A stretch of 64,000 nt of DNA from Pseudomonas sp. Fl4BN1 (GCF_009908285.1 NZ_JAAARM010000002.1:248001-312000); one strand, 5' to 3'; counted from the first letter of the stretch, positions 45,699 through 57,719 are shown. The notes: generated from the sequence alone by a model not told the origin. Numbers and translations: made by a program.

Positions 45699-47372
45699 TT
45701 AGACCATTCCTTCCTGCAGCGGCTGCTGGCTGCTGCCGAAGGTCAGGTACTCCACCAGCTCCGCCAGGGGCAACGGCTTGCTGATCAGGTAGCCCTGGAC
45801 CTGGTCGCAACCAAAGCCCCGCAGCAATGCCAACTGCGCCGCGGTCTCGACCCCTTCAGCGACCACATGCAGATTGAGGTTGTGAGCCAGGTTGATCATG
45901 GCGTGGACCAGCTTGCGGTTCTCTTCGCGCTGTTCCATGCCGCCCACAAAGCTCTTGTCGACCTTGAGCAAAGTGATCGGCAGGCTGTTGAGATGCACGA
46001 AGGATGAGAAACCAGTGCCGAAGTCGTCCAGGGAAAAACGCACCCCCAGGCGCCCAAGGGCATCCATGGTCTGCTTCACCAGATCGCTGCGACGCATCAC
46101 TGCAGTTTCGGTCAGCTCGAACTCCAGCCATTGTGCCTCGACCCCACGCTCGGCAATCAGCCGGCTCAAGGTCGAGAGCAACTGGCTGTCCTGGAACTGT
46201 CGGAACGACAGGTTGACCGCCATGTGCAACGGCGGCAGCCCACGTTCACGCAGCGCCTGCATGTCCCGCAGGGCACGGGAGATTACCCAGTAGCCCAGGG
46301 GCACGATCAGCCCGCTCTGCTCGGCCAGGGGCACGAACTCACTGGGAGGCAGTAACCCGCGCTCGCCGTGGCGCCAACGCACCAGGGCTTCAAGGCCGAC
46401 GATCTTGCCATCATGCAGGTCCAGCCGAGGCTGGTAATGCAGCTCCAGTTCGTCACGGCGCAAGGCCCGGCGCAATTCGCTTTCCAGGTCGGCGAGGCTG
46501 CGGGCATTGCGATTGATGCGTTCGTTGAAAATATGAAAGGTGCAGCCCTGGGTGCTCTTGGCCTGCTGCATGGCGATGTGCGCATGCCACATCAATGGGT
46601 CGGCGCCAGCATTGGCCCGGGCGTGGGCAATTCCCAGGCTGCAGCCGATCAGCAGGCTTTCGCCGTCGACCCAGTAGGGTTCGGCCATGGCCTCAGTAAT
46701 GCGCTCGGCCATCCACTCGGCCCGCTGCGGCGCGCGGCGGGTATCGATCAGCAAGGCAAACTCGTCGCTGCCCAGGCGGGCCAGTTGATCACCGGCCTCC
46801 AGCTGGCTTTTGAGCCGCGAGACCACTTGCAGGATCAGCCGGTCACCGGCCTGGTGGCCAAGGGCGTCGTTGGCGTGACGGAAGTTATCCAGGTCCAGGT
46901 GCCCGAGGGCCAGGCCACGACCTTCATTTTCCGCCAGGCGCGCCGCCAGCAGGGTCTGAAAACCCTGGCGGTTGGCAATGCCGGTCAACGGGTCCTGCTC
47001 GGCCAGGCGCTGCAAGGTATTTTCCAGCACACCGCGCTCACGCACATGGCGCAGGCAGCGGCGCAGGGCATCGGTACTGAGGCAGGAACCTACCAGCCAG
47101 TCGCTGACACCCACCGGGGCTACCGGCGGTTCCTGGTCCAGCAAAAGCACCGTGGGCAGGCTGCAACGCCCGGGGCCGGGCTGCAATTGCGCAATGGTCA
47201 ACAGGACCGCATTGCGGTCGTCTTCGAACAAACGACTGACCGACTCCCAGTTCGGAGCACTGATCAATACCACCGAGTCTCCTAACGGAGCGACACACTC
47301 GCGCAACAACGCTGTCCACACCGGCTCTTCGGCCAGTAGCAGCAAACGCAAGGGTTCGACAGGCTTAGACAA
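45699..47372 (-). CDS. EAL-domain cyclic-di-GMP phosphodiesterase with degenerate GGDEF (ProE-like)
   Basis: A 557-residue cytoplasmic protein: a receiver-like N-terminal domain without a clear phospho-Asp (1-110), a GGDEF domain whose active site reads GSDEF (201-205), and a C-terminal EAL domain with EALVRW at 328-333, DDFGTGFSSF and KVDKSFV, i.e. complete catalytic motifs. Hydrolysis of c-di-GMP is expected; synthesis is doubtful. In P. aeruginosa the gene at this place (PA5295) is the phosphodiesterase ProE, which lowers exopolysaccharide. A Fur-box-like site lies 66 bp upstream. Confidence 0.9.
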   Translation of the reverse strand: MSKPVEPLRLLLLAEEPVWTALLRECVAPLGDSVVLISAPNWESVSRLFEDDRNAVLLTIAQLQPGPGRCSLPTVLLLDQEPPVAPVGVSDWLVGSCLSTDALRRCLRHVRERGVLENTLQRLAEQDPLTGIANRQGFQTLLAARLAENEGRGLALGHLDLDNFRHANDALGHQAGDRLILQVVSRLKSQLEAGDQLARLGSDEFALLIDTRRAPQRAEWMAERITEAMAEPYWVDGESLLIGCSLGIAHARANAGADPLMWHAHIAMQQAKSTQGCTFHIFNERINRNARSLADLESELRRALRRDELELHYQPRLDLHDGKIVGLEALVRWRHGERGLLPPSEFVPLAEQSGLIVPLGYWVISRALRDMQALRERGLPPLHMAVNLSFRQFQDSQLLSTLSRLIAERGVEAQWLEFELTETAVMRRSDLVKQTMDALGRLGVRFSLDDFGTGFSSFVHLNSLPITLLKVDKSFVGGMEQREENRKLVHAMINLAHNLNLHVVAEGVETAAQLALLRGFGCDQVQGYLISKPLPLAELVEYLTFGSSQQPLQEGMV

Positions 47373-47437
47373 GCTAGCTCCCTAGACTCTGCAAAAAAGT
47401 TGGCGGCGGGCATTATGGCGCGCAAATAAACAATAAC

Positions 47438-47457
47438 AAATGGTATTGATTATCATA
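47438..47457. promoter_or_regulatory. Fur-box-like site between the EAL gene and rep
   Basis: AAATGGTATTGATTATCATA has the ATGGTAT-TGA-TTATCAT inverted arrangement (5 of 7 arm positions pair) typical of Pseudomonas Fur sites. It lies 66 bp before the EAL gene start and 183 bp before rep, in an AT-rich patch. Confidence 0.5.
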
Positions 47458-47639
47458 CGCAATTTCTTGTACCGCTCTAACTCGAACATTAGACACATAT
47501 TCAGCGCGCATCCTGAGGGAAAGTATCAAAACCGGCAAATTTAGATAGCGTTGTGCGTCACAAGTCGGAGAGAGGCAGCAGAATCTGTCCAGCCTGTTAA
47601 AATGCCCGCCCTTTTCGTAACCGATCCCTTTTTACTGTC

Positions 47640-50278
<2,639 letters not shown>

Positions 50279-50291
50279 CCGCGTCCGCCTG

Positions 50292-50390
50292 TGTAGGAGC
50301 TGGCTTGTGTAGGAGCTGGCTTGCCAGCGAACGCGTCCTCAAGGGCAATGCAATACTTGATGGCCTGTTCGCCGGCAAGCCGGCTCCTAC
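50292..50390. repeat. REP cluster (tandem half plus inverted copy)
   Basis: TGTAGGAGCTGGCTTG occurs twice in tandem (50292 and 50308), the second running on into CCAGCGAA, followed 37 bp later by an inverted copy TTCGCCGGCAAGCCGGCTCC(TAC) at 50368-50390. The tandem half-copy suggests slippage. The right end overlaps the last codons of the acetyl-CoA hydrolase-like gene and provides its stop codon. Confidence 0.85.
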
Positions 50391-52318
50391 GACGAGCCGG
50401 GTGCAGTGGCCTGCAGACCCGCCAGCAGAAAGCGCTGGTACAGGTCCTCACGCAGGCCTTCGGGCTGCTCCAGCCCCATGCGCTCGAGGTGTGCCGGGAA
50501 TGCCTCAGGCTCCGGCGCATCAAGCGCTGCCTTGCCCAACTCCAGGATCTCGCTGAGCTTGAACTTGCTCTTCAGCCAGTTCAGCGCCCGCAGCAGATCA
50601 CGCTCTTGCGCACTGAAGTCACTGCCTAGCGGATACTCCGGAAACAGGTGGCGATGGCGTGCTTGAATGTTCTGCAGACGCTGTGGGCTGTTGTCGGCAA
50701 AACGCGGATCCAGACGAAAATCCTTCGCCAGCTTGCCGGCCTTCTGTGCTTGCTCCATCAACCCTGGCTGAAAGCGTGAGTCGCTGATATTGAGCAGCGC
50801 CTCGATTACCTTTGTATCCGACTTGCCCCGCAGATCGGCAATACCGTACTCGGTGATGACAATGTCCCGCAGATGACGCGGGATAGTGCAGTGGCCGTAT
50901 TCCCAGACAATATTGGAACTGACCTCCCCCGCCGCCTCACGCCAGCTGCGCAGGATCAGCACCGAGCGGGCATCCGCCAGGGCATGGCCCTGGGCCACGA
51001 AGTTGTACTGTCCGCCAACGCCACTCAACACCCGACCATCCTGCAATTGATCGGATACGGCTGCGCCCATCAAGGTCATGGTGAAGGCGCTGTTGATAAA
51101 ACGCGCGTCGCGCCGTTGCAGGCGCTTGAGCGCTTCGTCCCCATACAGCTCGTTGATGTAACTGATGGCGGTCATGTTGAATTCCGCCAGTTTGTCCTTG
51201 GGCAGTTCCCGCAGACGCTGATAGAAGCTGCGCGGTCCGAGGAAGAAACCGCCGTGGATCAACACCCCACCAACGGCTGCAGCCGCATCCAGAACTCCGT
51301 CATTGGCCTGCTGTTGCTGTTCCGGGGTTGGGTAGACCTTGCGCCGCACGATTCCGGCATCAACCAGGGCCAGCAAGCCGTTGACGAACATTTCGCTGCA
51401 ACCGTAGAGGCCTTGGGCAAAGGGTTCGACACCGCCCTCACGGTCGATCAACGGCTGCCAGCAATCCACCTGCAAGTCTGCCAGCAGGGCACGATAACCT
51501 TCGTTGTCCGCCTGCCGCGCCAACAGCGCGGCGGTCAGCGCGTCGCCCATGGAGCCGATGCCTATCTGCAAGGTGCCGCCGTCACGCACCAGGGTGCTGG
51601 CGTGCAAGCCGATGCAATGGTCCTGCACCCCGACCGGCATGTTCGGTGTGGAGAACAGCGTGCTGCGCTCGTCTTCGTCGATCAGCAGGTCGAAGGCTGC
51701 GGCGTCGATCTCGGAATCTCCCGGCATGTAGGGCAGGTCACTGTGGACCTGGCCGAGGAGCAAGATCGTCTCGCCCGCCGCTCGGCGCTTGGCGATCATC
51801 GGCAACATGTCGAGGGTGATGTCCGGATTGCAGCTCAGGCTCAGGCGTCCAGGCTGTTGCGGATCACGCGCCACCAGTTGTGCTACCAGGTTCAGGCCGG
51901 CGGCATTGATATCCCGGGCCGCATGGCTGTAGTTGCTGCTGACGTAGTCCTGCTGCGCCGAGGTGCTGTGCAAAAGACTGCCAGGCTGCATGAAGAACTG
52001 CTCGACGCGGATGTTCGCCGGCAGGCTGTCGCGGCGCAGGTCGGCAAGAAAATCGAGTTCGGGATAGTCGCCGAACACTCGCTCGACGAAGGGCTCGAGA
52101 AAGCGCCGCTGCAAACCATCCCCCAGGGAGGGCCGACCCAGGCTCAGAGCGGTGTAGATCGTCAGTTGGCGCTCAGGTAACTGGGCGACCCGGCGATACA
52201 AGGCATTGGCAAAACGGTTGGGTTTGCCCAGCCCCAGGGGCATGCCCATGTGAATGTGTAGCGGCAAACGCGCAAGCACTTCATCCACCGCATGCTCGAT
52301 AGAACAGGATTGCAGCAT
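50387..52318 (-). CDS. Acetyl-CoA hydrolase/transferase family protein
   Basis: A 643-residue protein with the N- and C-terminal domains of the acetyl-CoA hydrolase/CoA-transferase family; GGQYNFVAQGHALADARSV and NIVWEYGHCTIPRHLRDIVI carry the C-terminal glycine-rich CoA site. An additional C-terminal extension of about 120 residues (FPEYPLGSDFSAQERDLL onward) marks the pseudomonad subtype. The natural substrate is not predictable. Start MLQSCSIEHAVDE has GGAGG 5 nt upstream. The stop TAG lies inside a REP element, so the C-terminus may differ between strains. Confidence 0.88.
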   Translation of the reverse strand: MLQSCSIEHAVDEVLARLPLHIHMGMPLGLGKPNRFANALYRRVAQLPERQLTIYTALSLGRPSLGDGLQRRFLEPFVERVFGDYPELDFLADLRRDSLPANIRVEQFFMQPGSLLHSTSAQQDYVSSNYSHAARDINAAGLNLVAQLVARDPQQPGRLSLSCNPDITLDMLPMIAKRRAAGETILLLGQVHSDLPYMPGDSEIDAAAFDLLIDEDERSTLFSTPNMPVGVQDHCIGLHASTLVRDGGTLQIGIGSMGDALTAALLARQADNEGYRALLADLQVDCWQPLIDREGGVEPFAQGLYGCSEMFVNGLLALVDAGIVRRKVYPTPEQQQQANDGVLDAAAAVGGVLIHGGFFLGPRSFYQRLRELPKDKLAEFNMTAISYINELYGDEALKRLQRRDARFINSAFTMTLMGAAVSDQLQDGRVLSGVGGQYNFVAQGHALADARSVLILRSWREAAGEVSSNIVWEYGHCTIPRHLRDIVITEYGIADLRGKSDTKVIEALLNISDSRFQPGLMEQAQKAGKLAKDFRLDPRFADNSPQRLQNIQARHRHLFPEYPLGSDFSAQERDLLRALNWLKSKFKLSEILELGKAALDAPEPEAFPAHLERMGLEQPEGLREDLYQRFLLAGLQATAPGSS

Positions 52319-52411
52319 CTGATCCTCCGGGGAACGTCCATGAAATGAGGTTGGACCGAGCTTGCCGAGAGTTTGCTGCAAAGAACAGTCTTGAGGTCAA
52401 TTTACGGGCAC

Positions 52412-52438
52412 AAAAAAGCCGCTCGTAAGCGGCTTTTT
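52412..52438. terminator. Bidirectional terminator after the cytochrome c5 gene
   Basis: AAAAAAGCCGCT-CGTA-AGCGGCTTTTT: strong stem with T tracts on both strands, between the cytochrome gene and the acetyl-CoA hydrolase-like gene, which are both on the minus strand. Confidence 0.9.
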
Positions 52439-52454
52439 CGCTGAAGATGGCGGC

Positions 52455-52883
52455 TTATTTCAGACCGGACATCTTCTGGATAGCGCCTTTGAGCTCGTCA
52501 TCGGTGCAATCCATGCAAGTGCCCTTAGGCGGCATGGCATTCAGACCGGTAATCGCCTTGGCCAGAATGCCGTCGAGGCCGCCCTGGTGATCGGCGCGCT
52601 CTTTCCAGGCTGCAGTGTCACCGACTTTCGGTGCACCCAACAGACCGGTGCCATGGCAAGCGTTGCAGTGTTTGGCAATCACGTCATCCGGAGATTTTGC
52701 CCCGCCGCCACCGCCCACAGAGGCAGCGACTTCCATACCCTTGCACTCCTGCCCCTGGACGCAGACCTGGCCGACAGGCGCAAGGCGCTTGGCAATGTCA
52801 TCATTAGTCGCAGCTTGAGCGCTGACTGCCCAAAGGGCCAATACGGTTGCTGGTGCGGCCAGCATTTTCATAATTAGGTTCAC
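52455..52883 (-). CDS. Cytochrome c5 family protein
   Basis: A 142-residue periplasmic monohaem cytochrome. Signal peptide (about 1-24, ending SAQA), haem-binding CNACH, distal Met in NAMPPKG, and the c5-type C-terminal disulfide pair in TCMDCTDDEL. An extra Cys pair (VCVQGQEC) and a Gly stretch lie before the haem motif. GTG start with GAGGG 7 nt upstream. Electron carrier; the partner is unknown. In P. aeruginosa cycB is at this place. Confidence 0.92.
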   Translation of the reverse strand: MNLIMKMLAAPATVLALWAVSAQAATNDDIAKRLAPVGQVCVQGQECKGMEVAASVGGGGGAKSPDDVIAKHCNACHGTGLLGAPKVGDTAAWKERADHQGGLDGILAKAITGLNAMPPKGTCMDCTDDELKGAIQKMSGLK

Positions 52884-53053
52884 GCGTACACCCTCAATGG
52901 TGGCTAGTCACGCCTGCGGCCACGGTTTCGCAGGCGGGCGAAAGTATAACGGTTAGCCCGCCACACTGAAACAACCCCAAAGTCGAAGGGGTCTTATATC
53001 GTGGCGAATTGTCACTTGGGCTTCTCTGCAAACCTTGCAGGACGCCTCTTGGT

Positions 53054-53602
53054 CTAGAAGTTCGCCGGAGTGGCTGCGCTGATTAGTCGCGCCGGTGCAT
53101 CGAACGGATTACGGAAACGGTGCGGCTTCGTACTCTCAAAGTAGTAGCTGTCACCGGCTTCGAGGACAAATGTTTCAAGTCCTACCACCAGTTCCAAGCG
53201 ACCTTCGAGCAGGATTCCGGTTTCCTCGCCGTCATGGGTGAGCATTTCCTCGCCGGTATCGGCACCCGGCGGATAGATCTCATTGAGGAAGGCAATCGCG
53301 CGGCTTGGATGGGCCCGCCCCACCAGTTTCATGGTCACTGCGCCATCAGAGATATCGATCAGTTCGTGGGCTTTGTAGACGATCTGAGAAGGCGTTTCCT
53401 GGAGGACTTCCTCGGAAAAGAACTCGACCATGGACATGGGGATACCGCCCAGCACCTTTCGCAGTGAGCTGATCGAGGGGCTGACACTGTTCTTTTCGAT
53501 CATTGAAATGGTGCTATTGGTGACGCCCGCACGCTTGGCAAGCTCACGCTGGGAAAGACCTTTCAGTTTACGGATGGATTGCAGTCGTTCACCGACGTCC
53601 AA
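53054..53602 (-). CDS. pauR: PauR-like polyamine transcriptional repressor (XRE-cupin)
   Basis: A 182-residue regulator: XRE helix-turn-helix (8-62: LQSIRKLKGLSQRELAKRAG and VTNSTISMIEKN) and a C-terminal cupin (about 105-178) with GEETGILLEGRLELVVG and a DSYYFES...PHRFRN metal/ligand pocket. The homologue next to dadX in P. aeruginosa is PauR (PA5301), the repressor of putrescine and cadaverine catabolism. A PauB-type oxidase gene lies only 4 kb away. Confidence 0.9.
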   Translation of the reverse strand: MDVGERLQSIRKLKGLSQRELAKRAGVTNSTISMIEKNSVSPSISSLRKVLGGIPMSMVEFFSEEVLQETPSQIVYKAHELIDISDGAVTMKLVGRAHPSRAIAFLNEIYPPGADTGEEMLTHDGEETGILLEGRLELVVGLETFVLEAGDSYYFESTKPHRFRNPFDAPARLISAATPANF

Positions 53603-53733
53603 TACGGCAGCCTCCTAGGCGGGGATCAGGCGTTGTTGTAATTGAGCGTCATCATGGCGACAGCGTTCAGTATTTACAACACTTGCTCCCGATTCCCCCG
53701 GGGACAGCGACTTTCGGTACAGCCCGCGCAATC

Positions 53734-54807
53734 TCAGCCTTCGGAGTACACCAGCGGCACCCGGCGCAGGTTGCAGAAGAGTTGGTAAGGGATAGTGTCG
53801 GCGGCCAGCGCCACGTCGCTGGCGAGGATGTTCTTGCCCCACAACTCCACGGTCGAGCCCAGGCCGGCCTGAGGGACATCCGTCAGGTCGACGCACAGCA
53901 TGTCCATGGAAACCCGGCCCAGCAAACGACTGCGCTGGCCCGCCACCAGCACCGGGGTGCCGGTAGGCGCATGACGTGGATAACCGTCGGCATAGCCCAT
54001 GGCGACCACGCCAATGCGCATCGGCTTGTCGGTGATGAACTTGGCACCATAGCCAACCGGCTCGCCGGCGGGCAGTTCACGCACACAGATCACCTTGGAC
54101 TCCAGGGTCATCACCTGTTGCAAACGTGCCGCTACCGGGTTGTTTTCTTCGAACGGCGTCGAGCCGTAGAGCATGATGCCCGGGCGTACCCAATCACTGG
54201 GAATGCTTGGCCAGCCCATGACCGCAGGCGAATTGCGCAGACTGATCTGCGCCCCCAGCCCCTGGCGAGCGGCCTCAAACACCGCGACCTGTTCACTGCT
54301 ACGCGGACAGTCCAGCTCATCGGCGCGAGCGAAGTGGCTCATCAGCACGATCGTCTCGACCTTGCCGCTGGCCTGCAGCCGCTGATAGGCCACCTGGTAA
54401 TCCTTGGGATGCAGGCCCACCCGGTGCATGCCCGAATCCAGCTTGAGCCAGACCGTCAGCGGCTTGGCCACAGCAGTCTGTTCGATGGCTTCGAGTTGCC
54501 ACAGCGAATGCACCACGCACCAGAAGTCATGCTCGACAATCAGCGCCAGTTCCGCAGCTTCGAAGAAACCTTCCAGCAACAGCACCGGTGCACGAATGCC
54601 TGCGGCGCGCAGCTCCAGGGCCTCTTCGATACAGGCCACGGCAAAACCGTCGGCGCAGGCTTCCAGGGCCTGGGCACAACGCACTGCGCCATGGCCGTAG
54701 GCATCGGCCTTGATGACCGCGAGCGCGCGAACGCCCGAGACTTCACGGGCCAGTTGATAGTTGTGACGCAGGGCTTGGAGATCGATCAGGGCACGGGCAG
54801 GACGCAT
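53734..54807 (-). CDS. dadX: Catabolic alanine racemase DadX
   Basis: A 357-residue PLP enzyme racemising alanine. Lys33 in [11 protein letters not shown] binds PLP; the catalytic Tyr is expected in YGAKF ([14 protein letters not shown]). Same strand and downstream of dadA-ridA, but an intrinsic terminator lies in the 91-bp gap before it, so expression may be partly independent. Confidence 0.95.
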   Translation of the reverse strand: MRPARALIDLQALRHNYQLAREVSGVRALAVIKADAYGHGAVRCAQALEACADGFAVACIEEALELRAAGIRAPVLLLEGFFEAAELALIVEHDFWCVVHSLWQLEAIEQTAVAKPLTVWLKLDSGMHRVGLHPKDYQVAYQRLQASGKVETIVLMSHFARADELDCPRSSEQVAVFEAARQGLGAQISLRNSPAVMGWPSIPSDWVRPGIMLYGSTPFEENNPVAARLQQVMTLESKVICVRELPAGEPVGYGAKFITDKPMRIGVVAMGYADGYPRHAPTGTPVLVAGQRSRLLGRVSMDMLCVDLTDVPQAGLGSTVELWGKNILASDVALAADTIPYQLFCNLRRVPLVYSEG

Positions 54808-54837
54808 GGCGGCAGACTTCTAGGCGGTCATGGGGAA

Positions 54838-54881
54838 TAAAAAACCGGTGCTGGATGGCGGCGGACCACCACCGGCACCGG
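54838..54881 (-). terminator. Intrinsic terminator between ridA and dadX
   Basis: On the minus strand CCGGTGC ... GCACCGGT followed by TTTTTTATT. It follows the ridA stop and precedes the dadX start, so it probably reduces read-through into dadX. Confidence 0.7.
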
Positions 54882-54898
54882 GAGAGGGATCTTGTCGC

Positions 54899-55252
54899 TT
54901 AAGGCAGAGCAGCCACTACCGAAAGCTCGACGAGGATTTCCGGCTCGCAGAGCTTGGATTGTACGGTCGCCCGGGCCGGCGCGACGCCTTTGGGCAGCCA
55001 CTGGTCCCAGACACTGTTCATGCCTTGGAAGTCGGCATCGATGTCCTTCAGGTAGATGGTCACCGACAGCAACCTAGTCTTATCGGTACCGGCCAGATCC
55101 AGCAGGCGCTCGATGCTGGCCAGGGTTTCCCGGGTCTGTTGCTCAATCCCGGCCTGCATGTCATCGCCCACCTGGCCGGACAGATACACCGTACCGCCGT
55201 GAACAACGATCTGACTCATACGCTCATTGGTGAGCTGGCGCTGGATTGACAT
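54899..55252 (-). CDS. RidA family reactive-imine deaminase
   Basis: A 117-residue Rid/YjgF protein. Rid enzymes hydrolyse reactive imines and enamines released by amino acid dehydrogenases. The pattern [10 protein letters not shown] and [19 protein letters not shown] is typical; the C-terminal stretch keeps CEPEILVE, though the usual catalytic Arg (about position 105) is not visible there, so it may belong to a non-RidA Rid subgroup. It overlaps the 3' end of dadA by 29 nt, fitting removal of the imine made by DadA. Confidence 0.88.
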   Translation of the reverse strand: MSIQRQLTNERMSQIVVHGGTVYLSGQVGDDMQAGIEQQTRETLASIERLLDLAGTDKTRLLSVTIYLKDIDADFQGMNSVWDQWLPKGVAPARATVQSKLCEPEILVELSVVAALP

Positions 55253-56525
55253 GTTTTGCTGACTCCTGAGGGTTGCCATAACGGGAAATATCGAGGCCTT
55301 CGGCACTGATCTGCGGCTTTCTCTTGGCCATCAGATCCGCCAGCAAGCGACCGGAGCCGCAGGCCATGGTCCAACCGAGGGTGCCGTGTCCAGTGTTCAA
55401 GAACAGGTTGCGGAACGTGGTGGCACCGACAATCGGCGTGCCATCCGGAGTGGTGGGACGCAGCCCGGTCCAGAAGCTGGCCTGGGACAGATCGCCGCCC
55501 TGAGGATAGAGATCGTTGACGATCATCTCCAGCGTTTCACGCCGACGCGGGTTCAACGAGAGGTCAAAACCGGCGATTTCAGCCATGCCGCCAACCCGGA
55601 TGCGATTGTCGAAACGAGTGATCGCGACCTTGTAGGTTTCGTCCAGGATGGTCGAAGTCGGGGCCATTGCCGGGTTGGTGATCGGCACGGTCAGGGAGTA
55701 ACCCTTGAGCGGGTACACCGGTGCCTTGATCCCCAACGGCTTGAGCAATTGCGGCGAGTAGCTGCCCAGGGCCAACACGTAGCGGTCGGCGGTTTCCAGC
55801 TTGCCGTCAATCCACACGCCATTGATCCGGTCACCGGCGAAGTCGAGGCGCTGGATGTCCTGACCGAAACGGAATTCAACACCCAGCTTGGTGGCCATTT
55901 CCGCCAGGCGAGAAGTGAATATCTGACAGTCGCCGGTCTGGTCGTTGGGCAGACGCAGGGCACCGGCGAGGATGTCGGTGACGTTGGCCAGGGCCGGTTC
56001 GACCCGGGCGATGCCTTCACGGTCCAGCAGCTCGAACGGAACGCCAGACTCCTTGAGCACGGCAATGTCTTTTGCCGCACCGTCCAATTGCGCCTGGGTG
56101 CGGAACAGCTGGGTGGTACCCAGGCTGCGGCCTTCGTAGGCAATACCGGTTTCCGCGCGCAGTTCGTCGAGGCAATCGCGGCTGTACTCGGACAGACGCA
56201 CCATGCGCTCTTTGTTCACCGCATAGCGGTTGGCGGTGCAGTTACGCAGCATCTGCGCCATCCACAGGTATTGATCGATGTCGGCGGTGGCCTTGATCGC
56301 CAGCGGGGCGTGACGTTGCAGCAGCCACTTGATGGCCTTGAGCGGCACACCCGGAGCGGCCCAGGGCGAAGCATAACCCGGCGATACCTGGCCTGCGTTG
56401 GCGAAGCTGGTTTCCATGGCAGCAGCCGGCTGGCGGTCCACTACGGTCACATCAAACCCGGCTCGAGCCAGGTAATAGGCACTGGTGGTTCCGATAACGC
56501 CACTGCCCAAGACCAGAACGCGCAT
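55224..56525 (-). CDS. dadA: D-amino acid dehydrogenase small subunit DadA
   Basis: A 433-residue membrane-associated flavoprotein oxidising D-alanine to pyruvate and ammonia. N-terminal FAD motif [19 protein letters not shown]-terminal [16 protein letters not shown] and [16 protein letters not shown]. Start at MRVLVLGSG; an ATG five codons upstream is possible. Divergent from the Lrp-type regulator, which activates it in P. aeruginosa. Confidence 0.96.
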   Translation of the reverse strand: MRVLVLGSGVIGTTSAYYLARAGFDVTVVDRQPAAAMETSFANAGQVSPGYASPWAAPGVPLKAIKWLLQRHAPLAIKATADIDQYLWMAQMLRNCTANRYAVNKERMVRLSEYSRDCLDELRAETGIAYEGRSLGTTQLFRTQAQLDGAAKDIAVLKESGVPFELLDREGIARVEPALANVTDILAGALRLPNDQTGDCQIFTSRLAEMATKLGVEFRFGQDIQRLDFAGDRINGVWIDGKLETADRYVLALGSYSPQLLKPLGIKAPVYPLKGYSLTVPITNPAMAPTSTILDETYKVAITRFDNRIRVGGMAEIAGFDLSLNPRRRETLEMIVNDLYPQGGDLSQASFWTGLRPTTPDGTPIVGATTFRNLFLNTGHGTLGWTMACGSGRLLADLMAKRKPQISAEGLDISRYGNPQESAKHVNPAPAHQ

Positions 56526-56633
56526 TTTTATATCCCTCATCGCGGCTTGACCGCTGACGTTTGTTATTCAGAGCAAAGATGGGCGCAGTGTAAGAAACAT
56601 TCGGCAGTGATTTTCACTATATAACCGCCTATA

Positions 56634-56655
56634 TTTGGCGAGAATTCTCGGCAAA
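56634..56655. promoter_or_regulatory. Near-perfect 22-bp palindrome in the dadA-lrp intergenic region
   Basis: TTTGGCGAGAATTCTCGGCAAA: 20 of 22 positions are symmetrical about GAATTC. Length, AT ends and location 28 bp before the regulator start fit an Lrp/DadR binding site used for autoregulation or dadA activation. Confidence 0.5.
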
Positions 56656-56682
56656 ATAGCTTTTCACGGAGGGGCATCCCCT

Positions 56683-57171
56683 ATGCGAACCAATCATCAG
56701 ACCCGTCGTGCCCTGGACAAGATCGATCGCAATATCCTGCGTATCTTGCAGGCTGACGGGCGCATCTCCTTCACCGAACTGGGGGAACGGGTCGGGCTCT
56801 CCACCACACCCTGCACCGAGCGGGTGCGCCGCCTGGAGCGTGAAGGCATCATCATGGGCTACAACGCCCGACTCAATCCGCAGCACTTGAAGGGCAGCCT
56901 GCTGGTGTTCGTCGAGATCAGCCTGGACTACAAGTCCGGCGACACCTTCGAGGAGTTTCGGCGCGCGGTGCTGAAGCTGCCTCACGTGCTGGAGTGCCAC
57001 CTGGTGTCCGGCGACTTCGACTATCTGGTCAAGGCGCGGATCTCGGAAATGGCTTCCTATCGCAAGCTGCTGGGCGACATTCTGCTCAAGCTGCCCCATG
57101 TCCGGGAATCCAAGAGCTATATCGTGATGGAAGAGGTGAAGGAAAGCCTGAGCCTGCCGATTCCGGATTGA
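56683..57171 (+). CDS. lrp: Lrp/AsnC family regulator (DadR-like)
   Basis: A 162-residue regulator with N-terminal helix-turn-helix (DKIDRNILRILQADGRISFT, LSTTPCTERVRRLE) and a C-terminal RAM domain with VSGDFDYLVKARI. Divergent from dadA; in P. aeruginosa the protein at this place senses L-alanine and activates dadAX. Start at MRTNHQTRR behind GGAGGGG. Confidence 0.94.
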   Translation: MRTNHQTRRALDKIDRNILRILQADGRISFTELGERVGLSTTPCTERVRRLEREGIIMGYNARLNPQHLKGSLLVFVEISLDYKSGDTFEEFRRAVLKLPHVLECHLVSGDFDYLVKARISEMASYRKLLGDILLKLPHVRESKSYIVMEEVKESLSLPIPD

Positions 57172-57216
57172 GCCGGGGCGCAGTGCCTACGAGGGTGCTT
57201 ATGCCAATCGCTGCCT

Positions 57217-57570
57217 CTAGACCAGCACCTGACGAGTACTGGCCATGTATTCATGGATCTGCTTTTCAACCCGGGGATGAATCATCTCCACCGGGCGCCG
57301 ATCATTGGGGCACGGCAAGCTCGGCGTGGTGCCGAACAGACGGCAGATCAGCGGCCGCTCGTCATACACGGTGCAGCCGTTGGGCCCCAGGTGCACGCAG
57401 TTGAGCTCTTCCATGGCCGCGTCCTGCTCGGCGGCGGTCTTGCGCGGCAGGCGCGACATTTCCTCCGGCGAGGTAGTGACCGGACCGCAGCAGTCGTGGC
57501 AACCAGGGACGCACTCGAAGGAGGGAATCTGCTGGCGCAGGCTACGGACTTTCTGGCGGTTGCAGCTCAT
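57217..57570 (-). CDS. YkgJ family cysteine cluster protein
   Basis: A 117-residue protein of the YkgJ/CxxCxxCC zinc or Fe-S cluster family: CVPGCHDCCGPVTTSP, then LNCVHLGPNGCTVYDERPLICRLFG. Eight cysteines follow the family arrangement. Function unknown. The start is uncertain between MSCNRQK and an ATG seven codons upstream. Convergent with lrp. Confidence 0.88.
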   Translation of the reverse strand: MSCNRQKVRSLRQQIPSFECVPGCHDCCGPVTTSPEEMSRLPRKTAAEQDAAMEELNCVHLGPNGCTVYDERPLICRLFGTTPSLPCPNDRRPVEMIHPRVEKQIHEYMASTRQVLV

Positions 57571-57719
57571 GACAAAACTTACCGGGATCATGGATAGCCG
57601 TGGATTCTGCCTCAAATGCCCTGCAGCAGACAGGGCCGACCGTCCTGCGGTTGCCCCACCGGAAAGCCCCGGCTTATGCTCCGCCTATTTTTCCAGATGC
57701 CATGATCAGGACGCCTTCC

